A stretch of DNA of 64,000 nt. It comes from Chondrosia reniformis (Eukaryota > Porifera > Demospongiae > Chondrillida > Chondrillidae). The stretch spans positions 7,921,130-7,985,129 of the forward strand of contig OX359191.1 of assembly GCA_947172415.1 (NCBI GenBank), in the 5' to 3' direction. Shown in pieces: positions 1 to 12,710 of the stretch. Each line of letters opens with the position of its first letter. Position 1 is the first letter of the stretch. The notes below the pieces were generated by a model. That model had not been told where the DNA came from. It saw only the letters and a program-made list of their open reading frames with translations, and ran no database searches. The position numbers were made by a program, and so were the translations under genes.

Positions 1-605
1 TAACACATCCGAACAAAATAACTACTGAACTATATACGTATAAGCTTTATAAGGCAGGGAGTAACGTACAAGGTGTATAACAAGTTGTCCATTGGTCAGT
101 CATTGTGGGTGTTTCGATGTCTGTGAGGGGATGTGTAATACATGTAGTTGTACGTATATGGTCACTGGTGAGATAATATTAACTGATAACATGCAATATT
201 ATTACGAAGATAATTAACAGTCCATTTGCTGAAACTCTTTCAAATGAAGCTAAGAATTGGTGTCGGCATTAACAGACACCCTCATGTAGTTAATAATTTA
301 CTCTCGCAAATGTACCTATAAAATTTTATAGGTGAAATCCTCTCAAGCGTGTTAGAAAAAAATGAAAAGGTCCAAGCCTGCTCCCAATCCCTATTACAAT
401 TATCGAACAAAAGCGAAAAAAATTATAGTTCATCTGATGAAAATGAATGGAAGGTATAAGTTCATAAAATAAGACTTTATTCTTCTACTGAAGACTTGAG
501 AAAAAACAGTCACGTTTGGAGGTATAACTGAAAGAGAAAAAGATTATACACTATTTGTGTCATTGATCCAACTTCTGCCTCCTTGATGGTAGTGTACATA
601 TGTGT
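1..605. other. No gene seen
   Basis: AT-rich sequence with no ORF or exon that I can support. It lies downstream of the last exon of the minus-strand GPCR and probably holds 3' flank of that gene or intergenic DNA. Confidence 0.5.
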
Positions 606-905
606 ACACCAAGGATTCACAGAAGATCAAGATAGGGAAGGGGACGGGGACTCCCGGGATCACTGATGAGGGGTGGAGTTCCCAGGGGCGGCTGTCTGGC
701 CCGGTGGAGAAGAAGATGAAAGAAGGGTGACCCAGTGGAGAAGAAGATGAAAGAAGGGAAAAGAAGGAAGAAAAGACTACTGTATCTTCATCTAAAGCTC
801 TCTTTAGGTTTAGTTCCCCTATAGGCTCTAGATCTTTTTACAGAATAGGCATATAGCATGTAGGAAAATGGTATCTTAGATTTTTCATATGCATGTCCGC
901 TACCA
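606..905 (-). repeat. Dispersed repeat family A, long copy
   Basis: One of at least 14 copies or fragments in this window. Family landmarks, read on the minus strand, are GGGGAACTAAACC, then AGCTTTGGATGA, a pyrimidine tract rich in TTCTTC, CCACTGGGCCAGACAGC, GGGAATTCCACC, and an end near GTGAATCCTTGG. This copy carries an internal duplication of the segment around CCACTGGG, which the copy at 30865-31100 also has. No terminal inverted repeat or coding capacity is visible. Confidence 0.75.
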
Positions 906-1234
906 GTGCAGTTCTGAGTGAACATAAATATATGCTACAGTACTCATAAATAGCTGACACTATGTATACCGTATGTTATTATTCATGCATACACAGCAAC
1001 AATCCTGTAAAGAAGCAGTTGTTCAACATACAGTGGCTGCTAATTCATTCTGGCTATATGATTACACTTGCATAATATATATTATATATCAACATCTTCA
1101 GATACAACTGTACATTGGTAATATAATAAATTGTTTTAACAGAAACTTTAAATTTTGTACAAAATTCTGAAAAGGAATTAGCAATTACAAACAATCTCAA
1201 GTTAAGTGACAAAAAGAAAATATTCACAAAAAGT

Positions 1235-1411
1235 CTACGTAAGATGAAAAGGATTTTCCTTGGGTGGCTGTATGCACTTAAAACATGGGCTAAAAATTTT
1301 ACGAAAATAATAAACAAATGCTCTCCTGTAAGCCATTCCTAGCAAGTTGATGATTATAGGATTGGCGGCTGTGCTGATTACTGTCATTCTGATTGAGTAA
1401 AAGAGAAGTTC
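1235..1411 (-). CDS. GPCR terminal exon (helix 7 and helix 8)
   Basis: This exon encodes the stretch with ANPIIINLL followed by YRRAFVYYFRKIF, a helix 7 plus helix 8 signature. An acceptor AG directly precedes codon GAA in phase 0, matching the phase-0 donor at 4880. The 3.47 kb intron between them holds repeat fragments and no other recognisable exon. Confidence 0.75.
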   Translation of the reverse strand, partial: ELLFYSIRMTVISTAANPIIINLLGMAYRRAFVYYFRKIFSPCFKCIQPPKENPFHLT

Positions 1412-4400
1412 CTTTTGTAGGGAATTGGAACTTGAGCTGGTTAATACTTCTGTCTTCTCCACTAAAGAGTAGATTATCAAGCTCTATATATAAGAAAACA
1501 AAGATGCAAGAACATATATATGCACACATATACACTGGAAATGGCTTAAACAGTTATTACACATATGTACAGCATATAATATAGCACACATATATATATA
1601 TCCTCTATATAATCAGATATATAGCACACATAATACAACAAAATTTAGTGTAATTCAGTAATCTATTGCAACATGTGTCTGTATTGTACAATCATCTGAT
1701 GGTTGTACATTTACTCACACAGCCATTTCATATACATTGAAAACATATGAAATGCTATTAAACGTTTAGAGTGCATACATATACACAAACAGTCAGTGCT
1801 ATATATACTATCCAGAGCTTTTCCATTTCTCCATACATAACCACTATTTCAGAATCTACTCAAATAGTTCAATACTATATATATAGCTGAATGTTAGTCC
1901 AAACTGGGGTCTCTATACAAACAGTAGTATATAAGATCAAGATGAAGACAAAGATTCCCAGGGTCACTGATGAAGGGTGAAACAGCTGTCTGGCCCAGTG
2001 GAGAAAAAGAAGAAATTGAAGGAGAAAACTCTTGTACCCTCATCCAAAGCGCTCACTAAGTTTAGTTCCTTTCACTCTATGTAATATATAACTATATTAT
2101 ATACATAATTCATGTAGATGTCCAGTGCAATGGTATTCTTATCCAGTAAACAGTACGTTCACAGAGACATTGCAGCAAGAAACTGTCTTGGTCACTATAT
2201 TATATTACAGTACATATGTGTACATTTCAGAGAATATATATAGTAGTATATATGTAGGGATGGCCAAAATATGGCTACCCTATTATCAAGCTCTCCTCAT
2301 GAACAACTTATTGGTTACATTTGATTAAACATGTACAGTTATAGACTCAATTCTGAAATATTGAAAAATAATGTGTTATAGATTATTTATGAAACACATA
2401 TAGAGTATAGCCATGGAATAATTACCTTACTTAGTACAACAGAATTGTACTGGTCAATGTTAATTAACTGACTAATAAGTTTAGCTGTACGTACATGCCC
2501 TTTTCAATTTAAGCATTGATGCATCACTTTCACTCTATATTGACAGTACAAATGGAGCAGTCTTATGGGCCGTCCATAGTGTGGGCAGCTCTATACTGTT
2601 TACATTGTGTCATTTCCAATGCTCACACTGTGGAACTGGATACATATCTATCCCATATATTTATAATACAATACATTTATATATGGCAATTAAATCTGAC
2701 TGGTATAATTTACTAAATTTTAAATATATATTTTATTTTTTAATTACTTGTTTAATTGTTATTTTGGTCAAAAAGATGAACTTCAGAAGAAAATAATTAT
2801 TATTATTAAAAGTTAAAAAAGCTATAATCTGCTACGGTAATAAAATCAAGAAGCACCACTAGTCAAAAGGGAAACTTATATAGAAGGTGGAAGCGAGAAG
2901 TGGATTGAAAGTAGAGAAAATGAAAGCTACTTTTTTATCATTCTGGGCAGGGACCAGAAGAGGAGGCCAGTAAAGTAGTGTTGTGATAACTATTGATCGA
3001 TTGTGCACCTGAACAATCGATTCAATTCTTTCTTTATTAGCATAAACACTATGGGATAATTAATGTTTTGAAACTACGTATACAAACGACTCTTATACTT
3101 TAGGAAAGCAGTCAAATAAGAATGATAATAATGAAAATAACATTAACGGTGTACCTCCCTCCCCACTTCCCACTTCACACTTTGATGAGAAACGCTAATG
3201 AGGTTCAGAGTTTTGTGCTGATTAATATTGCCGCAAAACAATATCCAGGGTATTCTTATAGCTCGTGGGAGAAGCCGCCACTTGATACTTCATTAACCAG
3301 GCTGTCAAAATGAAATGCATCATATTGCAATTATAGCTAGATATTAAATATTTCTTCTAACTGTGTCGAACTTATGGTGCGGTGCATCTCTTTGATTATT
3401 TGAGAATCTAAAAATGTAATTTTTGGCTTGCCATCTTTCTATCAAACGTTTTGACCCCGAGGGTCTTCATCAGTGACCCATCTAAAAGATAGCCCATAAC
3501 AACCATATATATTAAGTTCAATTGAAAACATTTGAAAAATAAGGGATGGCAGTGCTTGCAACACTGACAAGTATATATCTAAAAAAAAACAGGACAGTGA
3601 TCATGGGATAAGGACTAACCATGCAGAAGTGGCATATATACTAACTTTAAGTGATTTAACCATTTACACATTACGTACTTCTATACATTATGTTTACAAA
3701 CAACATGTTATATAGCTGAAGTATATAGGAATGATGTACCTAAATGTAGAAGTGATGTGTTTGGTTCACTATAATAGGGCATTTCTACATGGTTAGCCTT
3801 ATTACATAATCGCTGCCTTGTTTCACGACTTTTCCCAGATGTGTATACACAGCGCTTTAACATGGCAAGACGAACTTATTTACGCATATATACTGTTAAC
3901 AATTAAAATTAAGATTTTCCTGTTAAACAGAAACTAAGGGTCCATTCTCTGACTTAAAGTTACACCATACACCAGACCTTCTTAGGGGATTCTTTCAGTA
4001 TGTAATTACAAAGGATCAAGAAGATAAAGGCTGTTAGCGTCAGCTGTCTGGCCCAGTAGAAAAGGGAAGAAGCTTGCAATGAAATTTTATAATTAGAGAA
4101 GCTCTAAAGGTTTTCCCTAAGTGCTAATTCTAAGGTGTTTTAGTCTATTCTGTTTGTATGTTATGGTGTTTTAGATTATATAGACACATAGACACATATT
4201 GTATACTTTGAGATACATACGTATATAGGTCATGGAATATAGAGATCTTGTGTCAACTGATGATTGCATAATAATCACCATGGTACTGTCCCTAACATAT
4301 ATAGGAAGTGAAACTTGACTAGATTGTATTGGTGCTATAGGAAATTGCCTATTATGTATAACAACTGGTTAAGTTGTAGATTCAATACACATGCATTCAT

Positions 4401-5824
4401 TACTCATGAAATAGAATTTAAAAGTGTTCTGAAATAGAAAATAATTTTAACTCTGTCACACAGCACTGAAGAATTAAACAGAAATAGCAAAAATAGAACT
4501 AAACTACTATTCAGGTATAGAATAAAGGTCCACTTGACATTAAGTGTCCAACTAAATGTTTCTCTCCATGTATGACCATTCCTGGTCTGGTTCACATTCA
4601 CTATCTGGCATACAAATGTTACTACAAATAAGCATTTATTGACAGTTAATCACCATGTAATCACACAGCTCAACTGTCTCAATACAGACCACAGTACTGA
4701 CTACAGGCACCAAATCTTCCACTTAATACATCACATTGACTTAAATAAACTATATAAATGACACATACATCATAGAATTCTATTCTTTAAGATGAATAGT
4801 GAGACAGTATATACTAAATGTATATACCATGTAGTGATGCATATATACACATATACATAAGTACATAGATATGACATACCAGTATTGGGAACCAACTGAT
4901 ATAGAATAATATCATGATGCAAGTGAACATGATGGCATATTGCTGTTCAACACTTGGCTTTATTCTCTCCCAAAAAGTCTTTAGCTTCACTTTAAATGTG
5001 TCTGAGTCTACGGTGGAAGTGGAATCCAAGCGAATACTGTTAAGTGTTCCATTTCCATTTACATGTGCACCATTTCCATTCCCATTTTCCCCAATATTTT
5101 CAATCTGACCCAGATCAGTCAGTGTACCAACACTGCCTTTTCTGGAATATTCATTTGATAGTCTTGAGAGAGAGGTGGTCTGTCTACGAATGACAACTTT
5201 ACGTCTCCTCTGAAAGAGGCCTCTAAGCTGGTTCATAAGTATGCAGAAACATACTAAGACTATAGCAGACTGCACCCCGCCAAATATCACTATAGCAACA
5301 CCATACCAGGTATCAAAGGCAAAGAGACATAGCCCCTGGCCTGCCAGTATCTCTACATCAGGAAGAAATGGTAACACTGCCAAAACCAAAGCAAATAGCC
5401 ATAAAGCTGGCAGGAAGAATAAGAAATACTTGTGGTACACTCCCTGGGCGTACTGGATAGGTCTTAGCACCCAAAAACATCGATCCAGCAACATGCACGT
5501 CACAACCAGAGCTGCGGAGTAGCGTGTAAATTCGGCGGCGACACTGTATGCCAAGCAGAGCGGCGAGCCTTCATCGAGGCCAAAGTCAACATAGTAGTAT
5601 ACGTTAGTTACGGGGATGGGGAATATAGCAGCCACTAGATCGGTACTGGCCTGGCCAAACACTAAAATGTGTGGAATAATCTTCAACTTGTATCTCAGTA
5701 CTACTGCAAGAGTGAGGACGTTACCGACAACAGCCATAATCCATAGGATCGTCAGGCTTACCCCCTTAGCCAAATCTTGTGCGTACGGATCCTGAGGATC
5801 AGAAGCGTTGGTAGAATTATCCAT
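1235..5824 (-). CDS. Class A-like G-protein-coupled receptor, two exons
   Basis: Exon 1 is 5824..4880 (315 residues) and exon 2 is 1411..1235 (58 residues plus stop), giving a 373-residue receptor. Exon 1 ends CTG|GTATGT and exon 2 follows AAAAG, both in phase 0. Helix 1 carries GN (residues 34-35) and helix 2 an Asp at 62. Cys90 and Cys166 can form the usual extracellular disulfide. The helix 3 end reads DRC (114-116) instead of DRY, and helix 6 has SWFP (310-313). Exon 2 supplies helix 7 with NPIII where NPxxY is usual, then a basic helix 8 and a CxxC that may be palmitoylated. The third intracellular loop is long, with Asn/Gly-rich repeats. The N-terminus has two NxS/T sites. The ligand is unknown; the layout faintly recalls prostanoid receptors, but I would not assign it. 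Confidence 0.8.
1935..2080 (-). repeat. Dispersed repeat family A copy
   Basis: It matches the family core: CACTGATGAAGGGTG, CAGCTGTCTGGCCCAGTGGAG and CCTCATCCAAAGC are all present. It lies in the GPCR intron. Confidence 0.7.
3345..3500. repeat. Dispersed repeat family B fragment
   Basis: It shares TTCTAACTGTGTCGAACTTAT with the fold-back copy at 38745-39000. It also carries the internal landmark in which TTTGACCCCGAGGGTCTTC is followed by ATCAGTGACCC. Only one arm is clear. Confidence 0.6.
4010..4140 (-). repeat. Degraded family A copy
   Basis: It retains GGATCAAGAAGATAAAG, GTCAGCTGTCTGGCCCAGTAG and the AGCTCTAAAGG end. The middle is lost or diverged. Confidence 0.55.
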
Positions 5825-6218
5825 ATTCGCTAACTCATTTGCTATACCCCTGGAAACTTTTATCCATTTTTATATCCATCGAGGAGTAGCTAGATTACGT
5901 CATTAATCTCGTATTATATGTATTTCGTTTCCGTTGGTCTCCTATTATCTTAAAAAAACTCTTCTCCTCGCCATGCATGTGTAACTTGTACCTTTTTAAG
6001 CACTTTGCAAGTAGTATATTTCATACATAAGTTCGACAACGGAAAAGTCCAAACTTTTCTAAATGTCAACCTGTATGATGCCCGTAATTGGATAATACTA
6101 AACAGATACACTCCCATCTAATAATCCGTCTACACAATATTAATGACATATGGATCCATTACACAGTAATCACAATTAGATGTCACAATAAAAAGGTGCT
6201 CCTAAAAGATTGCAAGTC
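5825..6218. other. Spacer between GPCR start and BCAS2 3' end
   Basis: This interval should hold the GPCR promoter and 5' UTR (minus strand) and the end of the BCAS2 transcript. I see no clear TATA box or further ORF. Confidence 0.4.
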
Positions 6219-6224
6219 TTTATT
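6219..6224 (-). terminator. Polyadenylation signal of BCAS2
   Basis: AATAAA on the minus strand overlaps the proposed BCAS2 stop codon. The 3' UTR would then be very short. It supports 6238..6220 as the last coding exon. Confidence 0.5.
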
Positions 6225-9200
6225 CAATGTGGATGCATCTATACAAAAAGATGGAAAAAGGAAGTAGTTGTTAAATCTCACAAGTTTTCCAAAACAGTGA
6301 GTCCACAGTATGACAATAGCAACACATTTAATAGACAACCCTGAAATGTAGGCCCTTTGATAAAAGGATTCCTAACAATGTGAATATAGCTTATTGCATC
6401 CCATTAACCTGGTTACCTTGAAATAAGGAGCTACACTAATCTATTAAAGCAGTCATCAATATGCCAAAAAATATCTTTTAAAATTTCACAGATTTACCTT
6501 GGTTTCACATTCCTACCATTGGCTGTCCATTTGTGAATATGATTCAGTTTGGTATTAGTACAGTATACGTACATACATATATGTAATTTTGACTTGCAAG
6601 TATTGTTTCGGTACTAACAATTTTTGATATCATTTTACTCATTACATCTGAATGGGCACTTCACAGGCATAGAAAATTCCAATAATGGAAACCCTGAAAT
6701 GAGAAATCCCTATAATCAGGATATTTTGTCAGCTCAACTCCAAGCAGTGACCACTATATGGGTTTCACTGTACTCTGACACATTCTACTATATTAAACTA
6801 CCTGAATATACAAAATAAAACTGCAAAGACTGAAGTTCTAAGTTGCATCATTCATCCAAAAGTCAATACATTTGTGTAACCAACCAACATGGCCTGGGAT
6901 TACTTAATTTCAAATACAGTAGAAGACTGTGAAGAAGTGTATAATAAGGACATACCTCTCTTTAGCTGTCTGTTTAAGCTGGCCCAATTCAGCTTCCATT
7001 TGGAGACAAACCTTTTCAATTTCAAAGTTTTTATAAACCATATTCTGCCAACTACAAATTTAAAGAAAAAACAATACATTCCTTTAAATTAACACTGGCT
7101 TTGGCTTAGTAATAACAAAACCTTTAAAAGAGCACAATCACATAAAAAAGGAGACTAAAAGAAGCAAAGCCTATGGAGGTATTTATCCTTAACTTTTAAT
7201 AGCGATAATTTATGTCACCAGCATATATTGTATATATATATTGCTACATGGGTCCTCCAGCAATACTGTGCTAATAACACACGATACACTGAAATCATTT
7301 ATTTATAGTAATAGGAGTAAAAATAATAATGTACAATATACAATTTCAGTCGACTACCAAAGAAAAATGTAGGCTGCATGATTTGCAGATAATAGTTTAG
7401 AGATATAGATTTTCATTACTTGGTGAATGATATTAAAGTACTTTAAATACTTGTAGTCATGTGAAGCATTTTTGATCAAAGGTAGCTAAATTTGTCTATG
7501 TGAACCCATTTCTCAATGGACCCATGAATCATCACAGCACACCTTCAGTACTTAAAAACATTACAAAGTGACCACCAAAGGAATTTGGCACCTAGCGACA
7601 GTCATTTAGCAAGATAGCAAGGACGACTTGACAATTCCAGAATGCATCTCTATATCACCCCGCCAATCCATTAGACCGGGTTGCTAGACTCATCAGTTGC
7701 ATACTTACAACTGTAAGGACTGAGTTTATAAATTCTATAATATAAACAATTTTCCATTGCATGCACTAAAGTCTGCAATCACATCTGGAGGAAATGAGGA
7801 ATTCAGAGTATGCCTTCTATTACATTTCACTTGCGAGCAATAGATACAAGAGGTAACCATAGCCAAAGTATCCATAGTTGTATGTTATAATACATAGCTC
7901 TAAAGGAGGTGAAAAACTAAATTATTTTATTATAATTTTAGAGATAATATAAAGGGATTCCTAGAATTAATAACAGGCTTCGGAACCCAGTCAAAGCCTA
8001 GTCCATACATATGTCATACCATAAAAGTGAAATTCCTATAATGATGAATTGAATTACTGTACTTCCCAAACAATCAGCTAATAGCTAACAGCTTTCATTC
8101 TCTAACCACATGCTTAATATGGTATAGCCAAAATACTAGCTGGAATAATGCTTTAGGTAGCTGGTTGCACATTTGCTGCTTTAGGGAATGGAATTCTGGT
8201 AGCTGGTTATACATTTGCTGTTCACTATCAGGTTAGATATAAATAATGTATTTCCATAACAATGGGATGGCTTAGGAATTATTATGAACTCTAAGCTGCC
8301 AAATCACCAAAATAGATTCTCCACCGCAACTTAGGCAGTGTGGCATATTCAATTGATGTTGCATATATAGTCAGTAGACATTAATGTCTATAAGCAAGCA
8401 TTGTATTATATTGCATTAATAATTAAAAAATTCTATTCTTATTTTTTAAGTTTTTAGATGATTAGATGATTCATCATCTTCATCATCTTTTATGGTCTAA
8501 AGATACAATTGTTTTTGAAGAGGTTGTTGGACCTATTGATCCATCTTCAGTGACTCTAAACGAAACTGCGTCTTTAAGACACTCAAAAGACTAAGGACAA
8601 ACCATTTAAAAGATAAGCATAACTCAGTTAAAAGAAATCCCTATCATCTAGATTTAGTATCATTCACATATACGTAGATTCATAAATGTGTATATTACAC
8701 TCAAGTTCACAGATTACACAGAGGGAAACATGTATATATCAACATACTCAAAAGGATACGATAACATTATGAATAATCTTGTACATTTAGCATGTTACAT
8801 CTACTTTAGAGTAAAGAACTAAAACTAGTGAGAGCTTTGGATGAGGATACAAGAGTTTTCTCCTTCTACTTCTCTTCTTCTCCACTGGGCCAGACAGCTG
8901 TTTCTCTGAGAATTCCACCTTCAGTAGTTACCCTGGGATCGTTGTCTTCTTTTGATCTTATGTGAGTCCTAGGCCCATCAGCTGTACATGATCCACTTAC
9001 TGTGTCTCCAACTGAACAAGTTCCTCTCCAGCTTTGGTCTGTTCTGTCTTCCTTTTCCAGTTGGTGTCCTGGACACGGGATCGCAGTTCCTTCAATTTCT
9101 TTTGTTCATTGTCGACCATCCTCTGCAGCAAGTCATTGTGCACCCTCCATGCATTGCTTCCATACTGAACCAGCAGCTCCAGGTTTACCAATCTAAGGAG

Positions 9201-11948
9201 GCAATGACATGTAAAATAGAAATCATTTTTAATATAATTACAGCTAAAACGGGCTAAATATTTCAAAAATGCGAGCATGAATTTGTGGGCATGTGCCACA
9301 GCATGGCAGAGCACTGACATTGGCTACTATTTAAAGTACACATACATGAAATATCTAAAACACTCGACTCCAAACACTATGGTCATCATATCTATGAAGC
9401 AAATGAAACATAAGGAGACTAGACTAAACACAATTTCCTTAGATTAATGACTTAGAACAAACCTATAGAGCTTTGAATGAGGATACAGTTAGGATTCTTT
9501 CTTTCTTTCTCCACTGGCCATACCTTTAACAAATTTGAACTTTTGAGAATGATGTAATATATCAGGTCTATATGACCCACATCCAATCCATTTAACATCA
9601 AGTTCACAAGGTGCAAATCACATTCCCCTCCTCACAACAACAGTCGAGGGTCTACCAAAGTTCAGTCTGATAGCTGTCCCCACCGACCCTCTATCCGCAT
9701 GGAGATTCTAAATATGGCATGTTGACAGGATTCGGGAGAGTCTGTTTGCATAATTTACTAGTACATCAGAAAGGAGGACTCATATTTCTCATAGTTGGGT
9801 ACTGGGAATGAAAACCACTAGTATTCAGCTTATTATTTAATGACAGACAATTCCTTGTCTGAGCGGTGGGGAACACTATCATCAGAAGAAACTATTTTAT
9901 TTACAGCTGAGAGTGCATGTAATTATATATATAGTACATTCACACCTACACCCTACACGACACCAGTAGTTACAAACTGACATCATTCAGGATACCGGAG
10001 TACATACAGACTAATAACCAAACTGGACCTGTCTTTTAGACAGCACATTTATTTAACTTGTATGAACAACTAGAACTACAGTTTCAGTTGCTCAAATGTT
10101 TTGGCCCCAGGGTCTTTTCATTCATTTATTAAAATAAACATCTTAACCAATTTACAAGTCTTGACCAAGGTATTTAGTTCAATTGTGTAATGGCCTGTTA
10201 CAATGGCAATACTTTGTCTCCAGTTACATGTCACTAAGAGTGGCAGACATTAAGGAAAACATGGACACAAACACTCCTCCTTCAAAAGTATTGAAGGAGA
10301 GTAACAAGAGATGAAGGCAGCCTTTGATGGCTTGATAAAAGGGAGTTAGCTTTGAGATAGAGGACACATTTTTAAAATGTTGTTTCTGAAAGGATAGGTG
10401 ACATTGATTCACAAAAATTCTTTTGACTGAACAACAAACAAAATGTTGTAATCAAAGGGTTATACCCATCTAGGATTACTTGTACCCACTGAGTGTGTGT
10501 GCTAATGAATCCATCAATTAAAAACTAAATTGCAGAATTGTGAAAACAGAGTCCATATTAGCTAAATGTGTTTGCTTCATTTTACACACCTCATCTGTTA
10601 AAGACATCACAATTAGGACCACACTATTAGTAGACATTTCACATTACATTTCACATTTGTAGCATAACAGTGCACAGTATCAGTATAAAATGGATAGAAC
10701 TACACATCTCACATTTGTAGCATAACAGTGCACAGTATCAGTATAAAATGGATAGAACTACACATCTCACATTTGTAGCATAACAGTGCACAGTATCAGT
10801 ATAAAATGGATAGAACTACACATCTCACATTTGTAGCATAACAGTGCACAGTATCAGTATAAAATGGATAGTAGCCCTAAAATTCGTTCATTTTAAATAA
10901 GTTCACTTTTAAGGTTTGAAATGCAGTCATGTTGAAGGGTTGCCCAAAGGATACATATCATAGCTGGCATTGTGGTTGGGTTGAATTTCACTGGTTTACA
11001 TAGATTACTCTCTGATGTAAAAGGGCTCATTCCAAACCAGAACACCAGTCCACATGAATGCTAATAGTCACCACAGCCCACAAGTCTTATCTTAGATACA
11101 CAGTCTACTTTATCACAGGCTTTGCCAAACGAGGAATAACAGATTCTTCCTAGAGTGTCTCCACTAGTACATTTTCACACTCAATCATTACACAAATACA
11201 TTCTGATTGAATTGTGTTAATTTTCCTTGAAGTGTTGTTGTATTCAATGTAGCAAACCTTCCAGCCTGGTGCTCCAACTGAGATTGGGAGTTGTCTACCG
11301 CATCCTGCCAGGCCGCAAGGTCATTCATCTGGGCAGGTGACATTTGGGGAAGATCATATCTCCTCATATTCAATGTTTCCATCGGCTGGTGTTGTGCAAT
11401 TCTCTCCATTTCAATCTTCAAAGCAGGAGTCTAAAGTATGGCCCATAAGCACATATGAAGCACTACCACAGGTGGTACTATTCCAACAGATGTAGTTGCT
11501 AGTGAGAAACCATGTCAATAATTCAGTTTGAACATATGGAGACAAGAACAATTACAGATGGTTCTGCTATCTCTGTGACTAAGTTAGGCTTGTCAGAACA
11601 CGCAGCATGTATAAATACAACAGAATAACGTGCACACAATCAACTCAAAAATCCGGGGTCGAAAAATGCGTTTAAGTGTACATTTCTTAATGAGGTACCT
11701 CAAAAGTGTTTAACTTCAGCGGGTACTTTGCAAGATAGTTCTTTGTCGGTCTGTATCTCCGCATCTCCTCATCCAACTGTCGCTGGACCTACGTATGAGG
11801 GTGGATGCTCTACATAACAACCATTTCACTGGAGGTTAAATGCGATGCGTTTCTGATGTCTTACATTCTCCCTAACACCAGGTATTTCGTAACCTTGATC
11901 ACAATAAGGTAAAGCATCGACTAATATCTGATCGCCTTCAGACGCCAT
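6220..11948 (-). CDS. BCAS2: Pre-mRNA-splicing factor SPF27 (BCAS2)
   Basis: BCAS2/SPF27 is a small coiled-coil subunit of the PRP19 (NTC) complex, which activates the spliceosome in the nucleus. Exons are 11948..11865, 11788..11699, 11430..11258, 9192..9001, 7051..6956 and 6238..6220, all joining in phase (0, 0, 2, 2, 2). The protein has 217 residues; the human one has 225. Family landmarks include VDALPYxDxGYExPGVRE at the start, RRYRPTKNYL, AWQDAVDNSQSQLEHQAGR, and YGSNAWRVHN followed by a long helical region. The last exon adds only a few residues and rests on a strong pyrimidine tract before TATAG and on AATAAA just after it, so it is the least certain. The start codon lies in AAAATGGCG, a YY1-like sequence. 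Introns hold a 58 bp tandem repeat and dispersed repeats. Confidence 0.9.
8455..8655. repeat. Dispersed repeat family B copy
   Basis: The right end reads AACTCAGTTAAAAGAAATCC then CTATCATCTAG, and CTTCAGTGACTC lies inside. Both match other family B copies. It lies in a BCAS2 intron. Confidence 0.55.
8818..8975 (+). repeat. Dispersed repeat family A copy beside a splice donor
   Basis: Landmarks AACTAAAACTAGTGAGAGC, CCACTGGGCCAGACAGCTG and CTGAGAATTCCACC are present. It belongs to the subfamily whose left end reads TACATCTACTTTAGA. It ends about 25 bp from the BCAS2 exon 4 donor at 9000. Confidence 0.7.
9460..9530 (+). repeat. Truncated family A fragment
   Basis: CCTATAGAGCTTTGAATGAGG, a TTTCTTTC tract and CTCCACTGGCC match the first half of family A; the rest is missing. 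Confidence 0.5.
10652..10871. repeat. 58 bp tandem repeat, four copies
   Basis: Unit starts at 10652, 10710, 10768 and 10826 are exactly 58 bp apart. Each unit begins CACATTTGTAGCATAACAGT, and the copies look identical until the last one breaks off after ATGGATAG. It lies in the 2.07 kb BCAS2 intron between exons 3 and 4. The near-identity suggests recent expansion. Confidence 0.95.
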
Positions 11949-12710
11949 TTTTCAACCTCCTGCAAATCCTCGTTATCCAGACTGCCTCCGCCATTTATTT
12001 TTATGTGTAATCATCAACTTGATTGGTAAAGATAAATATAATCATTTGATTGGTTATAATACACATTTAGGAAACATGCACACATAAGTACCTTCACCTA
12101 TATAAATTAATTGTCATACATGAAATTATTACATTAACTGGTTCCATTGAATTTTCTAGTTGTACTTTAGCTACGATCTAAGAAAAACAATACATGGTAT
12201 AACAATAATATACTACTTACATTACCTTCATTTATTATTGTACACTTAGTGACATTCAAATAATACCATTCTAAAGGTCTATCAAAGTTAGCTGTGTCAA
12301 AGTATACAATCACACACATTTACAGGAACAAAACACAATATATACAGAGTTTTACTATTGTAAGCCTTTTAAATCAAATATCATGTTTCATTTGAATGTT
12401 AGCAACTCTCCCATAATGTCATTAATGAATGGTAAATTGAACACATATGGCTCCTCCCAAAAATGGATTATATTAACAATCGTATTATTTTAAAGTAAAC
12501 ATACGAGTAATGTAAAACACTTTATACATTATAGAGTACTAACAGTCAATATATAAAGCTGCTCTTCCTACAACTTCATTAAAAATGAGATTCCAACCGC
12601 ATTTAAAAAGTAGTAGCTTTACTATGAAGCCTGATCTAACAATCTAGTTCATAACAGTTGCTGCACAATCTCCTGAATCATATATTGGTTCACCAAACAT
12701 TGTCTTGTGT
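11949..12710. other. Spacer between BCAS2 start and SZRD1 end
   Basis: It holds the BCAS2 promoter side and the SZRD1 3' flank. I see no exon resembling the usual C-terminal SZRD1 motif (GPDG) here and no other gene. Confidence 0.45.

Noticed and set aside
4404..4601. Minus-strand 65-codon ORF as a possible helix 7 exon for the GPCR
   Set aside because: It has no NPxxY-like motif and no phase-0 acceptor in place; the exon at 1411-1235 fits in both respects.
9002..9257. Plus-strand ORFs overlapping 8.99-9.26 kb
   Set aside because: Antisense of BCAS2 exon 4, which matches the family with correct phase.
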